Part shown: piece after piece, positions 21,584 to 32,890 of the stretch
How positions within the stretch are numbered: the first letter of the stretch is position 1
Layout: every line of letters starts with the position of its first letter
Assembly: GCA_947184155.2 (NCBI GenBank)
Contig: CAMXCT020006567.1
Span: forward strand, 1,025,001 to 1,089,000
Reading direction: 5' to 3'
Length of the DNA stretch: 64,000 nt
DNA from: Cladocopium goreaui
Taxonomy: Eukaryota > Sar > Dinophyceae > Suessiales > Symbiodiniaceae
Program-made: the position numbers and the translations under genes
Notes under the pieces: model-generated
Seen by the model: the letters and a program-made list of their open reading frames with translations, nothing else
Database searches by the model: none
Told to the model about the DNA's origin: nothing

Positions 21584-23437
21584 ATGAATTGGCTGCATGG
21601 GACTTTGTTCTCGATCAGACTGGGTTTCCAACGTATACCACCAACACCTCGACCCCTATATATTTGTACTTTTTCCAATGATTCCAATTTTTCCCGCCGT
21701 TCCAAGGTCTCAAGCTGCAGAGCTGCAATCAGAGCAGCGAAAGGCATTGTGAGCGATCTTGGAGAGGATGTCGCGGCAAAAAGCCGTGGGCTCACAGAGT
21801 TGAGCCGTTGTCATGAAACTACTAGCGAAAGGGATGTTGAAAGATTAACAAGAAAATTCAATCTTTCGCTCCGCATTCCAATCACTGAACTGCAGAAATC
21901 CCCTGGAGTGCGGTACACAGGGACATTCCATGTGATCGCTTTGCGGGATTGGATTCAATATATAGTCAGCCATGGCTTATGGCATGTGCTTCTTGGCCTC
22001 CACAACGCAGATGGCAAAAGAGAAAGGGCAATTCTTCGTGAGTTTTGGAGACTTTATCGGATAGCCCATCCGCAGCATCAACTGTTTGACGCCATTCAGA
22101 AGTATGCCATCGATGAGGGTCGACTCCTTCCAGTTTTGATGCATGGAGACGAGGGGCGAGGGAGAAAGAAATCTCCATTTCTCGTCACATCCTTCCATTC
22201 AGTTTTAGGCTTTGGAACCAACTTGGCCAACAGCGAAAGGAAAAGAAGAAAGTATTTGAGCATGAAACTTAACTACTGCGGCTCAACGAACACAAGCAGA
22301 ATGATTTCTGGGTGCCTGCCCAAAATGAGCAAAGATGAAGCCGCGCTTCAGGATCTTCTGACTTATACGACGGGCGATTGCTGGCGCATGCTTGAGCATG
22401 GAGTTTTGGATGCTGATGGTCAGCGATACCATGCTGCCTGCATCAATGCAGTGGGTGACTGGATGTGGCTTGCAAAAGCTGGTAACCTGGAAAGGTCATT
22501 TTCAAACGTGCCCAAGAAACCTTTGGTCGCTGGCTCGCGGCCAAAGGGCATTTGCCACCTTTGCTTGGCAGGCCGCCCTGGGTTTGACTTTGAGAATTTG
22601 AGCTCTGATCCCGCATGGCTGGGTACTTTATTCACACCCGGAGACGAGCCATGGAAGTCTAAACCAATTTTATTGAGTTTGCCTCACGACCCAGCCCGGG
22701 CTGCAGGATTCTTTGCCTACGATGTCTGGCACGCTTTTCACCTCGGCTTAGGAAAGTCGTTTGTGGCAGCAGTGCTGGCTTGTATTTCGGATCGCTTTGG
22801 AGCGAGCACAGTGGATGCTGGGTTTTTAGAGTTGACAGACTTATATTTACAATTCTGTGACGAGTCTCGCGAGCCAGCATATATCACTGCAATTACCAAG
22901 GAATCTTGCGGATGGCCTGATCGGAAGACCTTCCCTAATGGCCAATGGCATAAAGGCCATGGCACGACCACGTTACTTCGTTTCTTGGAAAGCTGGTTCT
23001 CCAAAAACAATGTGGCGGATGATCTCATTTTATCCATGTGTGCCGAAGCAGTTGTGGTTCTCAACCGCTGTTTTCACGAAATGTACGCCAGTGACCTGTG
23101 GCTTGAAGTTTCTGCTTGCCATCGCATCGGTGGCATTGGAATGCAATTTCTGTGTCTGTATCAACGGCTGGCGTTGGAAGCTTTTTCTCAGTCCAAAGCC
23201 CTTTTCGCTTACCTTCCCAAGTGCCACATCGTGCACCATATAATGATGGGTCTTGCCAAGGCTCATGTTGCCAGCCTGAACTCTTTGACTTTCGGAGTAC
23301 AGATCGATGAGGATTTCATCGGGAAGAAGAGCAGAGTAGCGCGCCGCGTGGCGCCTACTCAGGTAATCAAAAGAGTTCTTCAACGATCACTGCAGATCGC
23401 GTATGCTGATTGGCAGGAAGCGGGTTACATCAAGTAA
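21584..23437 (+). CDS. gene D: 617-aa intronless transposase-like protein
   Basis: This is the longest intact frame in the window. From the first ATG it encodes 617 residues; residues 1-45 look intron- or UTR-like, so the true start may be internal. Acidic and metal-type residues are spaced as in DDE transposases: Asp189 in LLPVLMHGDEGRGRK, Asp292 in GDWMWLAK, a CHLC zinc-like pair at 324-327, Asp380 with His383/His386 in YDVWHAFHLGLG, and Glu488 in MCAEAVVVL. By recollection the HGD...CHLC...DxxH order recurs in a large dinoflagellate family resembling KDZ/Plavaka-type transposases, but I cannot confirm that. Terminal inverted repeats at 21421 and 23577 support the call. The C-terminus is basic and ends at a TAA after WQEAGYIK. 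No frame damage is seen. Confidence 0.6.
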   Translation: MNWLHGTLFSIRLGFQRIPPTPRPLYICTFSNDSNFSRRSKVSSCRAAIRAAKGIVSDLGEDVAAKSRGLTELSRCHETTSERDVERLTRKFNLSLRIPITELQKSPGVRYTGTFHVIALRDWIQYIVSHGLWHVLLGLHNADGKRERAILREFWRLYRIAHPQHQLFDAIQKYAIDEGRLLPVLMHGDEGRGRKKSPFLVTSFHSVLGFGTNLANSERKRRKYLSMKLNYCGSTNTSRMISGCLPKMSKDEAALQDLLTYTTGDCWRMLEHGVLDADGQRYHAACINAVGDWMWLAKAGNLERSFSNVPKKPLVAGSRPKGICHLCLAGRPGFDFENLSSDPAWLGTLFTPGDEPWKSKPILLSLPHDPARAAGFFAYDVWHAFHLGLGKSFVAAVLACISDRFGASTVDAGFLELTDLYLQFCDESREPAYITAITKESCGWPDRKTFPNGQWHKGHGTTTLLRFLESWFSKNNVADDLILSMCAEAVVVLNRCFHEMYASDLWLEVSACHRIGGIGMQFLCLYQRLALEAFSQSKALFAYLPKCHIVHHIMMGLAKAHVASLNSLTFGVQIDEDFIGKKSRVARRVAPTQVIKRVLQRSLQIAYADWQEAGYIK

Positions 23438-23576
23438 GCAATGCAAAATGATGCGTGACTGGTGGTGTGGTTGGAGGATGGTAATGTATCGATGGAAACA
23501 TGTGAGATTGTCAATTTTTTGGGATTTGTCAAAATCCTGTAATTCCACAAAACCTAGGTTTTCAATGGAAAACACG

Positions 23577-23623
23577 GCTTTCCATAGAGACCCTGTCTTT
23601 TTTGGGGTTTCGGATTCTCTTGG
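23577..23623. repeat. right terminal inverted repeat of gene D element
   Basis: It reads GCTTTCCATAGAGACCCTGT and continues to CTCTTGG, the reverse complement of 21421-21465. It lies 140 bp after the gene D stop and is followed at once by T-rich satellite sequence. Confidence 0.85.
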
Positions 23624-24320
23624 TATAATTTTTTTTTTTTTCACTTTTCATTTTTCTCTGTTGTTTCCCGTTTTGTTTCCCCGTTGTGTTTCCCTATTGT
23701 ATTCCCTGTTGCACTACCCCGTCGTTGGGTCGAAGTCCTCGAGCCAATCGTTGAAAAAATGATGACTCAGGACTTGTGCCCATCTTCAAAAAAATATTTC
23801 ACAAAAATCCGTGATTTTCCATTTTTTCCTTTGATTGATATACAGACAGTATTTTAAAGCAATTAAATAAATTGAAAAATATAAATATATTTTTTTTGCT
23901 TTTCATTTTTCTCTGTTGTTTCCCGTTTTGTTTCCCCGTTGTGCTTCTCTATTGTATTCCCCGTTGCGCTACCCCGTCGTTGGGTCGAAGTCCTCGAGCC
24001 AATCGTTGAAAAAATGATGACTTAGGACTTGTGCCCATCTTCAAAAAGAAATATTTCACAAAAATCTGTGATTTTCCATTTTTTCCTTCGATTTATATAC
24101 AGACAGTATTTTAAAGCAATTAAATAAATTGAAAAATCTAAATATATTTTTTTCACTTTTCATTTTTCTCTGTTGTTTCCCGTTTTGTTTCCCCGTTGTG
24201 CTTCCCTATTGTATTCCCCGTTGCACTACCCCGTCGTTGGGTCGAAGTCCTCGAGCCAATCGTTGAAAAAATGATGACTTAGGACTTGTGCCCATCGTCG
24301 AAAAAAATATATTTCACAAA
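23624..24320 (+). repeat. 255 bp tandem satellite, block 2
   Basis: About 2.7 forward units of the same satellite as block 1 are present, with GTCGAAGTCCTCGAGCCA and GATGACTTAGGACTTGTGCC in each. The block starts mid-unit at the transposon end and stops within TATTTCACAAAA at 24320. Confidence 0.9.
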
Positions 24321-26094
24321 ACTGGGGTGCATTTAAGAAAGTCAAATAATCACTGTAATTTTTGGGAAATGGTTTCTTTTATTTATAATTGTGAGCCATA
24401 TCAAAATGGGTAGATGAGTCAGTGGGCAGTGGGAACCATAAATGAGTGGGCATTGACGCATCCTTATAAGAATGGACCCAACATACGTGAAACATGCAGT
24501 ACAAGTACATATGATATGTATGCAAACACAACGCACACAGTCGACTAAAGAAAAAAGAACTATATATTGTACATGTCCTGGTCCTGGTCTGTAAAATTTA
24601 AAGTACTACTTAACTTACCAGTCATCGGGACGACCAATAAGTTCAATCGGCCTAAATTTCAACAACGACATCAAATATGCAGGATAAAGTGGCTGTAAAG
24701 CACAAGATACTGCGTCAGTGGCAAAACAATTCCAGAGGGTATGGCGCTGCAAGCCTTTCATAAAGGCAAAGGAAATACTTCAAGGTTACAAAGGAAATGA
24801 TAACAATTAGATCAGCACTGTTGACTGAAGTTGCACCATAACAGAACAAACACAAACACGCATCGTCAACATTTATATACGATTTTCACTTCTGGCGAGC
24901 GACAAACTGCAGGTGATATTTGAAGGCTAGGCCACCTTCTGTAGGTGCAGGAAGCGTTGAGGGTTCTTATTCCGTCAAATTCTGTTGAGGAAGTAGGGGC
25001 TGAACACATTCGACAGGGCATAGGCTCTATTGAAATCTTAACCACAAGTTTGTTTGTTTCTGTTCAGATCAGGGTTGAAATAGAAACAGGAGAAGATCCC
25101 AGATGTTCCTGATTGTTTTAGATATGCTTTTTGTTGTTTTTGTCTATGCTGCCTTTGATAGCGCGATTTCGCTCAAGACAGATGTTTATAAACATCAGTG
25201 AATTGCGTTTTCTATTTTATTTCGTCCATGCTAGTGTAGCCTTCAAATTTTGAAGGCTGAATCCTTTAGAAATATATGTTTTTGAGCACTTGGCAATGCT
25301 TCGGGCTGTTTAAGGAGGGTCCACAAAAGTCAGTAAGGATCGCTCGAGAATGCTTTGGGTCTTTAAAGAAAAAGGTTGCTTTAGAGGAGCCGGGAGCGTT
25401 CTGGAGCGTTTGAGGAAGGTTTCAAACAACTATATAAATATTACAATATATCTATGAAACTTAAAATGCAGCGTTCGGGAGTTTCAGCCCGTTTGCTGCC
25501 TACAACATTCGTGTTTTCAGAAAATTCTCAAGATCACAGCACGACTTGTAATAAATCCCGTCCTTAGCCAAGGTTGGAAGCGGTCTAGATTTTGGTCAAC
25601 CCATACCAAAAATTGCATACATGGGGGATGTCTCCGGTTGGCATCACAAATTATTGTGACAGCACCAAGGTTCACTGACATTTTCCATGTGTGCCATCGT
25701 AAAGCGAAAACGGCAAATACCCCAACGGATTCCAATACATATGTATATTGATTATATGTGCATATTCTATATATATATAACTCGTGCGCACGCGTGCATC
25801 ACATGGGTCAGTGGGCTTGCCCTTAGCCTTCGTATTCGGAAGGGAGTGGAATGGTACTGCACGTGAAAAAGGAAGAAATCAACATGACAACAAACGCGTC
25901 TTTCAACTTCAAATGGCATATATAACAACATGGAGCCTCAGTTTCTGAAGAAAACCAAAAAAACTACTCTTGAGAGAATAACCTTTCCCAGCATGGGGTA
26001 AGCTGTTTTCTCTTTGTCCTGACAGTGTCAAAGGTCGGGAGCGCTTTGGACCCTTCCCAGTTGCTGTGAGTTTCAAGAATTCATTGCGAAGACA

Positions 26095-26490
26095 CTTAAG
26101 AATAGGCTGGCAAAGGTCTGTAGCACCATTGCACCATTGACAAATTGATCATTGCCAGAATCCTAAAATATTGCAAGAAGTAGAGGCTGGAAAAATTGTA
26201 GCACTAATGACCTTTGCAAAAAATCCAAAAAATGCACAAGTAGAGGCTAGCAAAAGTCGGCAGCGCTATTGACTTTTGCCATAATGCCGAAACAATCCAA
26301 AAAGTAGAGGCTGGCAAAGGTTGATAGTGCTGTCACTGGCTTAAGCAAACGTTCCAAAAAATCCAAAGTTCCAAAAATTAAGATTGAGCTGCGTTTAAGA
26401 TAGTGAGTGTTGGAAGGATAGGGACAAATTGTCCCTATCCTTCCAACGGTCGGTAGCGCTATTGAGTGTTGCCAGCCTCTACGTATCGCA
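26095..26490. repeat. degenerate GTAGAGGCTGGCAAAGGT repeat
   Basis: AAGTAGAGGCTGGCAAAGGT-like units recur at roughly 80 bp spacing (about 26104, 26181, 26259 and 26306), followed by variants of AGCGCTATTGACTTTTGCC. One unit is inverted at about 26448-26485 (GGTAGCGCTATTGAG, then GCCAGCCTCTAC). Confidence 0.65.
26409..26447. repeat. perfect 19 bp-arm palindrome
   Basis: GTTGGAAGGATAGGGACAA at 26409-26427 is followed by a single A and its exact reverse complement at 26429-26447. It sits beside the inverted repeat unit of the 26.1-26.5 kb family. Confidence 0.9.
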
Positions 26491-28528
26491 TCCTGAAGGT
26501 GGGGAGGGCTCCCAGGCTTTGCCAGCCTAGTCGGATTTTTTTTTCACAGATCATGTTATACAGGTTGAAAGGCGTCCCATAATTTGTATTGAAAGGTCAT
26601 TTGCCTCAAGCCAATATGTTGAATTTTTATTATGTGAGTTCATTCCTTGTTTTGTTAGAGTGTCAAGTCATGCCCGTCTGACCAAGAACACCAAGGGCAA
26701 GGCCATCGCCAGGCCCATAAAGGAACACACAGACAAACACTTCGCAAACCAACGCAGGCTAAGGATCAAAAACATTGAAAGGCAAGATTTTGGATGTTGG
26801 AACATCCGACATTCATTTGGGTATCTAATGCTGCTGCTTAACAATGGCTGGCATGGAAAGCAAACATCTTGGTATTCAGTACTCATAGTTCACAATAATT
26901 TGTGATGCATGACAACTAACAAGTTGGACTAATCAACTATTTTGCCAGGGTCTTTTAAGATATGGTCAACATTGTGGGTGTTCTGGACCTTTGCCAGGGG
27001 AGAACAACAGACTCTATGCTTGCTAAAGTGATTTTTCCTCAGCAGGAGCTTCACTTTTTTCTTCAAATTAACCTGTCTCGGTTCCTGTATGTGATTCATG
27101 GGGACAAGTATTTTGATGCCGGGACATTCTCACTGTGTCATGTTGTCTTTTCTCCTGAATGACTACTGACTACTTGGGAGCAATGCTATGCCATATGCTG
27201 CAGGATCCATCTCTACAAAATATTTTTTGGTTTGCGTCCTATTCTTTGTTTTGGTATCATAGTAAACATCAATATCAACAGGTTGTTTTATAAGAGAATT
27301 TGACCAGTGCAATGACGGTTCCCTCAATTTTGACTTGGGATTAACTGTCAAAAAACTGCTGCATTTGTTTAAGGCTACTTTTTTCTGCCCTGCATATCTG
27401 TCTCTCTCTATCTCTCTCTCTCTCTCGCTCTTGATTCTGAATGGCCGCTTTGCTTGCAGGAAGGGCCCCATGTCATTGGTACTTGTGATGTGCGTTCAAA
27501 TCCTCTAAGCATGTGTCCTATTTCAGTTTCTGAAAAAATCTACCTCTTCGATTGACATTTGTTTTTTCACTATTTGTGGCTGATCTGAGGGCTCATAAAG
27601 AGACAATGTTGTGCCGAGAATTGCTTGGCCTGCGCAATGATATTTGCAATGATGTTCAACTGCAAAACGATAATCATGGATAATCATTAGGTCGCTGTGA
27701 GTTGCTGAACAGTAGATTTTGCTGTATACATCCCCTGCAAATTTAAGAAAACAAATATTGCGAAATCAATGAACCTGTTATGTGCACCATATCATCCTTG
27801 TAGGCCGACCCTGAATGGATGTTTGTATGTAGTTATAAATACATATAGAGATACAGATACATGCTCAATGTCAAACCGCAAACACAACATACAATTCATC
27901 AGACTACCCAAACGTCCATCTAACGTCAATCTACTCATTAATCATGTCTTGCAAAGATCTTCAGCATAAATCAAACCCTTTAAGAGAAATGGACATCTTG
28001 GAAAAAAAACAACACTTTGCATCAAAGTTGACTGCAATAAATGCGAATTGTCAAACTGGGGCTCAACCAGCTTTTCGCATCAACATTTTTAACAGGATAG
28101 TAGTGGTATGTCTTGAATGAATGCATGAATGAAGGGGGGGTTGATAGATATCTTGTGTGCCCTTGGCTTGCATATGCTGTCATATGCTGATGTTTAGCCA
28201 TCTTTAATTTAAGGCAGTCATGTTTGATCATGTTTGTTATTCTAAACGTCTACGATGCAAAGAACTCGAACATTGGATCTGTCGCCATCTGTCGCCATTT
28301 GACCATTTGATTGGCCCTTGGAATTCCCAAAACGCATTATTTGCTATCATTGCTCTAATTGAACAAATCGAAGGAATGATTTGACTGGACCAGAAGATCC
28401 GATCTACTATTCTGATAGAGTGATTTGACTATGTGGATTGCTTCTCTTGATGGTAAAAGGATTTGACTATTGAATTGGTACAAAAATTCCACAAATAGCA
28501 CTTGACTATTTGACTATGTTAAACACAG

Positions 28529-30597
28529 GCCAGAAAAATCTGTGATTTTCCATTTTTTCCTTTGATTGATATACAGACAGTATTTTAAAGCAATTAAATA
28601 AATTGAAAAATATAAATATGCTTTTTTCACTTTTCATTTTTCTCTGTTGTTTCCCGTTTTGTTTCCCCGTTGTGCTTCCCTATTGTATTCCCCGTTGCAC
28701 TACCCCGTCGTTGGGTCGAAGTCCTCGAGCCAATCGTTGAAAAATGATGACTTAGGACTTGTGCCTGCCCATCTTCAAAAAAAATATTTCACAAAAATCT
28801 GTGATTTTCCATGTTTTCCTTTGATTGATATACAGACAGTATTTTAAAGCAATTAAATAAACTGAAAAATATAAATATGCTTTTTTCACTTTTCATTTTT
28901 CTCTGTTGTTTCCCGTTTTGTTCCCCCGTTGTGCTTCCCTATTGTATTCCCCGTTGCACTACCCCGTCGTTGGGTCGAAGTCCTCGGGCCAATCGTTGAA
29001 AAAATGATGACTTAGGACTTGTGCCCATCTTCAAAAAAATATTTCACAAAAATCTGTGATTTTCCATGTTTTCCTTTGATTGATATACAGACAGTATTTT
29101 AAAGCAATTAAATAACTTGAAAAATATAAATATGCTTTTTTCACTTTTCATTTTTCTCTGTTGTTTCCCGTTTTGTTTCCCCGTTGTGCTTCCCTATTGT
29201 ATTCCCCGTTGCACTACCCCGTCGTTGGGTCGAAGTCCTCGAGCCAATCTTTGAAAAATGATGACTTAGACTTGTGCCAGTCTTCAAAAAAAAATATTTC
29301 ACAAAAATCTGTGACTTTCCATTTTTTCCGTCGATTTATATACAGACAGTATTTCAAAGCAACTAAATAAATTGAAAAATATAAATATATTTTTTTTCAC
29401 TTTTCATTTTTCTCTGTTGTTTCCCGTTTTGTTTCCCCGTTGTGTTTCCCTATTGTATTCCCTGTTGCACTACCCCGTCGTTGGGTCGAAGTCCTCGAGC
29501 CAATCGTTGAAAAAATGATGACTCAGGACTTGTGCCCATCTTCAAAAAAATATTTCACAAAAATCCGTGATTTTCCATTTTTTCCTTCGATTTATATACA
29601 GACAGTATTTTAAAGCAATTAAATAAATTGAAAAATATAAATATATTTTTTCACTTTTCATTTTTCTCTGTTGTTTCCCGTTTTGTTCCCCCGTTGTGCT
29701 TCCCTATTGTATTCCCTGTTGCACTACCCCGTCGTTGGGTCGAAGTCCTCGGGCCAATCGTTGAAAAAATGATGACTTAGGACTTGTGCCCATCTTCAAA
29801 AAAATATTTCACAAAAATCCGTGATTTTCCATGTTTTCCTTTGATTGATATACAGACAGTATTTTAAAGCAATTAAATAACTTGAAAAATATAAATATGT
29901 TTTTTTCACTTTTCATTTTTCTCTGTTGTTTCCCGTTTTGTTTCCCCGTTGTGCTTCCCTATTGTATTCCCCGTTGCACTACCCCGTCGTTGGGTCGAAG
30001 TCCTCGAGCCAATCGTTGAAAAAATGATGACTTAGGACTTGTGCCCATCTTCAAAAAACATATTTCACAAAAATCTGTGATTTTCCATTTTTCCCTTCGA
30101 TTTATATACAGAGAGTATTTTAAAGCAATTAAATAAATTGAAAAATGTAAACATGTTTTTTTCACTTTTCATTTTTCTCTGTTGTTTCCCGTTTTGTTTC
30201 CCCGTTGTGCTTCCCTATTGTATTCCCCGTTGCACTACCCCGTCGTTGGGTCGAAGTCCTCGAGCCAATCGTTGAAAAAATGATGACTTAGGACTTGTGC
30301 CCATCTTCAAAAAAATATATTTCACAAAAATCTGTGATTTTCCATTTTTCCTTTGATTGATATACAGACAGTATTTTAAAGCAATTAAATAACTTGAAAA
30401 ATATAAATATGTTTTTTTCACTTTTCATTTTTCTCTGTTGTTTCCCGTTTTGTTCCCCCGTTGTGCTTCCCTATTGTATTCCCCGTTGCACTACCCCGTC
30501 GTTGGGTCGAAGTCCTCGAGCCAAGCATTGAAAAAATGATGACTTAGGACTTTTGCCCATCTTCGAAAAAAAGTATTTCACAAAAATCTGTGATTTT
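28529..30597 (+). repeat. 255 bp tandem satellite, block 3
   Basis: About eight forward units at 250-260 bp spacing. Variants shared between neighbouring units include TTCCATGTTTTCC and CCCTGTTGCAC. It starts at AAAAATCTGTGATTTTCC and ends at about 30597. Confidence 0.92.
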
Positions 30598-30661
30598 TTT
30601 TTCAGATAGATATGCACAAATATTAACATTTCACTTCGCTATGTTACAAAAGCAGCTTTTC

Positions 30662-30835
30662 CCAATAGGGGACCACAATAGGGAAGCACAACGGGGAAAC
30701 AAAACGGGAAACAACAGAGAAAAATGAAAAGTGGAAAAACATATATTTATTTTTCAATTTATTTAAAATAATGTCTCTATATAAATCGAAGGAAAAAATG
30801 AAAATCACAATTTTTCAAGATGGGCACAAGTCCTA
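30662..30835 (-). repeat. inverted partial copy of the 255 bp satellite
   Basis: This is reverse-complement satellite (GGGGACCACAATAGGGAAGC, then AACGGGGAAACAAAACGGG) ending in GGGCACAAGTCCTAAGTCAT. It mirrors the inverted copy at the start of block 1 but lies at the other end of block 3. Confidence 0.8.
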
Positions 30836-31110
30836 AGTCATCAGAACCTACATACTTACACTACATTACATTAGGTTACATTACAGTACATTACATTACG
30901 CTATGTAATGTGCTGTACTTTACTGTAATGTAATGTAATGTAGCTACATTACATTACATTACATTACAGTAAAGTACAGCACATTACATTACACTACAGT
31001 ACATTACGTTACGTTACAGTACATTACAGTAAATTACATTACATACACGCACAGGACTTGGTGCACAAAATCGTATGTCACCAGAGGGGAACAAGTCTTA
31101 TGACATCATG
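30836..31110. repeat. TTACA/GTACA pentamer array, second locus
   Basis: CAGAACCTACATACTTACA is followed by runs of TTACA/GTACA and then ACTTGGTGCACAAAATCGTA, in the same order and orientation as at 4.0-4.6 kb. A short internal inversion lies at about 30900-30950. Confidence 0.8.
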
Positions 31111-32890
31111 GTTTTACGAGTGGCCCATGCCGCACTAAAAAAATCAAACATAGTTTCTAATCTTATACGGACACCGGATGAGTTGGGACTTGTGCAGGGG
31201 GGGTCCGACGCATGATGAGATAGGACTTGGCCACACCGGGGTATCTTTCACAAGTCCTAAGTCACTCGCTTGAAATATAATAGGAATTAATAGGATATAA
31301 TAGGCATATATCGGCCATGGACATCTATTGTTAAACCACCATTTTTTCACGGTAAAACCATGGTAAGACCCCAGCAATCTCCAAGGCCCAGGGCAACCTG
31401 GCTGGCATCAGCGGCCTCCTCACCATGCCGCAGGCCGGATGACAAACCATTGACTGGAGATATAGAAAATGGGGGTAGGCCAAATCATCCATTTATAGCT
31501 GGATTTTCCATTATAACATGGGTCATTAAATGTCCCCATTGAACATCACCCAACCATTAGGTATATGGTCTATAATGGCTACTATAAGGTGATGTCCAAT
31601 ATTCCCAACCCCTGTTATAAACAATCCAGCTATTGGGTGTACCCCCATTTTAGTGGAAACTCCCATATCACCAATGTTTAACCATATTATATGACCATCT
31701 AAATTGGATACACCTTGGGGATATCATGCAGATATGTCACCAGACAGTCACCAACTTGAACATCTCAAAGACAATATGGCTTGTGTTTGTTTTAGATATA
31801 ATCGGGATATAATGGGGCTATAGAATGAGACCATCTGAAAGAAATTTCATGTCATGATTATATCGGTCGATTTGCTCCAGCCATTTTTTATGTGCGTGAT
31901 ATCCGCAAGCAGGGTAAAGTACCTGGGGTGTTGGGAACAACCCCGTGATTGCGAAGTGAACGGATGCAAACCCAATCATACTCGAACGGTCATATCCGAA
32001 TCATATCCACATATTTCCACTACAGTACAAAGACTAAGATGATTCATTTTAATTCATTTTAAGTAAAAATAGGAGGTTCGTAGGCCTGTGTGACTAGGAT
32101 GCTCAGAGGGTAAATATCTGGGCCTATACTATTCAGTACTTCTATAGCTGATAATGGCCTTGTGGTCATGGGCCAAAATTTGGTGCACCTAGACCTTCCA
32201 AAGTTCAATAATTTCTGTACTTTTGGGCTTTTGGCCGCAAATGACCGCAAAAAGCCGCAAATGCCGCAAATAGTTCAAATTGGACCAATCGTTCAGAAAC
32301 ACACTTGAACAAGGTTAAATTGCCAGAATGAAGCTGACTTGACGTATCTTGGCATGCTAGATGGGAGTTTCTGCATGTTGACAAACAAAGTGGACCTGCT
32401 GAACGAAAGGTAAGAAAAAACAAACCTGCCTGATGGTGAAGTTTGGTGAAGAACATGACAAGCAACTAAGGCGCTCAAAGTAATAGACGTTGAAGCAAAC
32501 TGAATTTTTCCTGAATTAAAAAAAAAACCTCAGAAGGCCCATGTTTTGCGCAAGAAATGTCCCCAGGAAATTCCAAAACTGCTTTGAATTCAACAAACAT
32601 GCCGACGCAAAAGTACGCAAATCGGGATTTCTTAACTGCTGCAAATTTGGGGAAGCACTGGCATTATATCACCAGCAATTCCAATGGCTGAATTGTGAGG
32701 GACCCATTGCGGCAAATATTTTTTTCACAACCCGTGCCACACCAAAGGTGGCAGTCAGAACTGCTGTAAAGAGTTCACTTTTTGTTGAAAGCGTTTACAT
32801 TTAAGATTAAACGTTTCAATCGGCCCAAAAGTGCAGAAATTTCAATCGTACAGAATTTTCTGTACTTTGGCCGGTCCAGGCAGAGTATTA
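31111..32890. other. spacer, no gene supported
   Basis: Further single copies of the satellite core occur (CACAAGTCCTAAGTCACT at about 31248). Frames are short and unrecognised. The segment 32210-32290 is rich in GCCGCAAATG-like steps. Confidence 0.45.

Larger units (their letters stand above)
21421..23623 (+). mobile_element. TIR-bounded DNA transposon-like element, ~2.2 kb
   Basis: The element has 45-47 bp imperfect inverted repeats at both ends and one intronless 617-codon frame filling most of the interior. TA-rich sequence (TATAT on the left, TATAAT on the right) lies directly outside both ends, so a short TA-type target duplication is possible but not certain. The right end abuts satellite block 2, which begins inside a unit, as if the element had landed in or beside the array. 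The superfamily is unassigned; size and structure fit an autonomous cut-and-paste element. Confidence 0.7.
24321..28528. other. 4.2 kb spacer without recognisable gene
   Basis: Frames are short and unrecognised; the longest, at 26660-26905 (+) and 27163-27471 (-), have no domain-like sequence. A degenerate repeat family lies at 26095-26490. A CT-rich run is at 27405-27430 and TATA runs are scattered. No satellite or family 1 element is present, so this is the least repetitive long spacer of the window. Confidence 0.5.
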
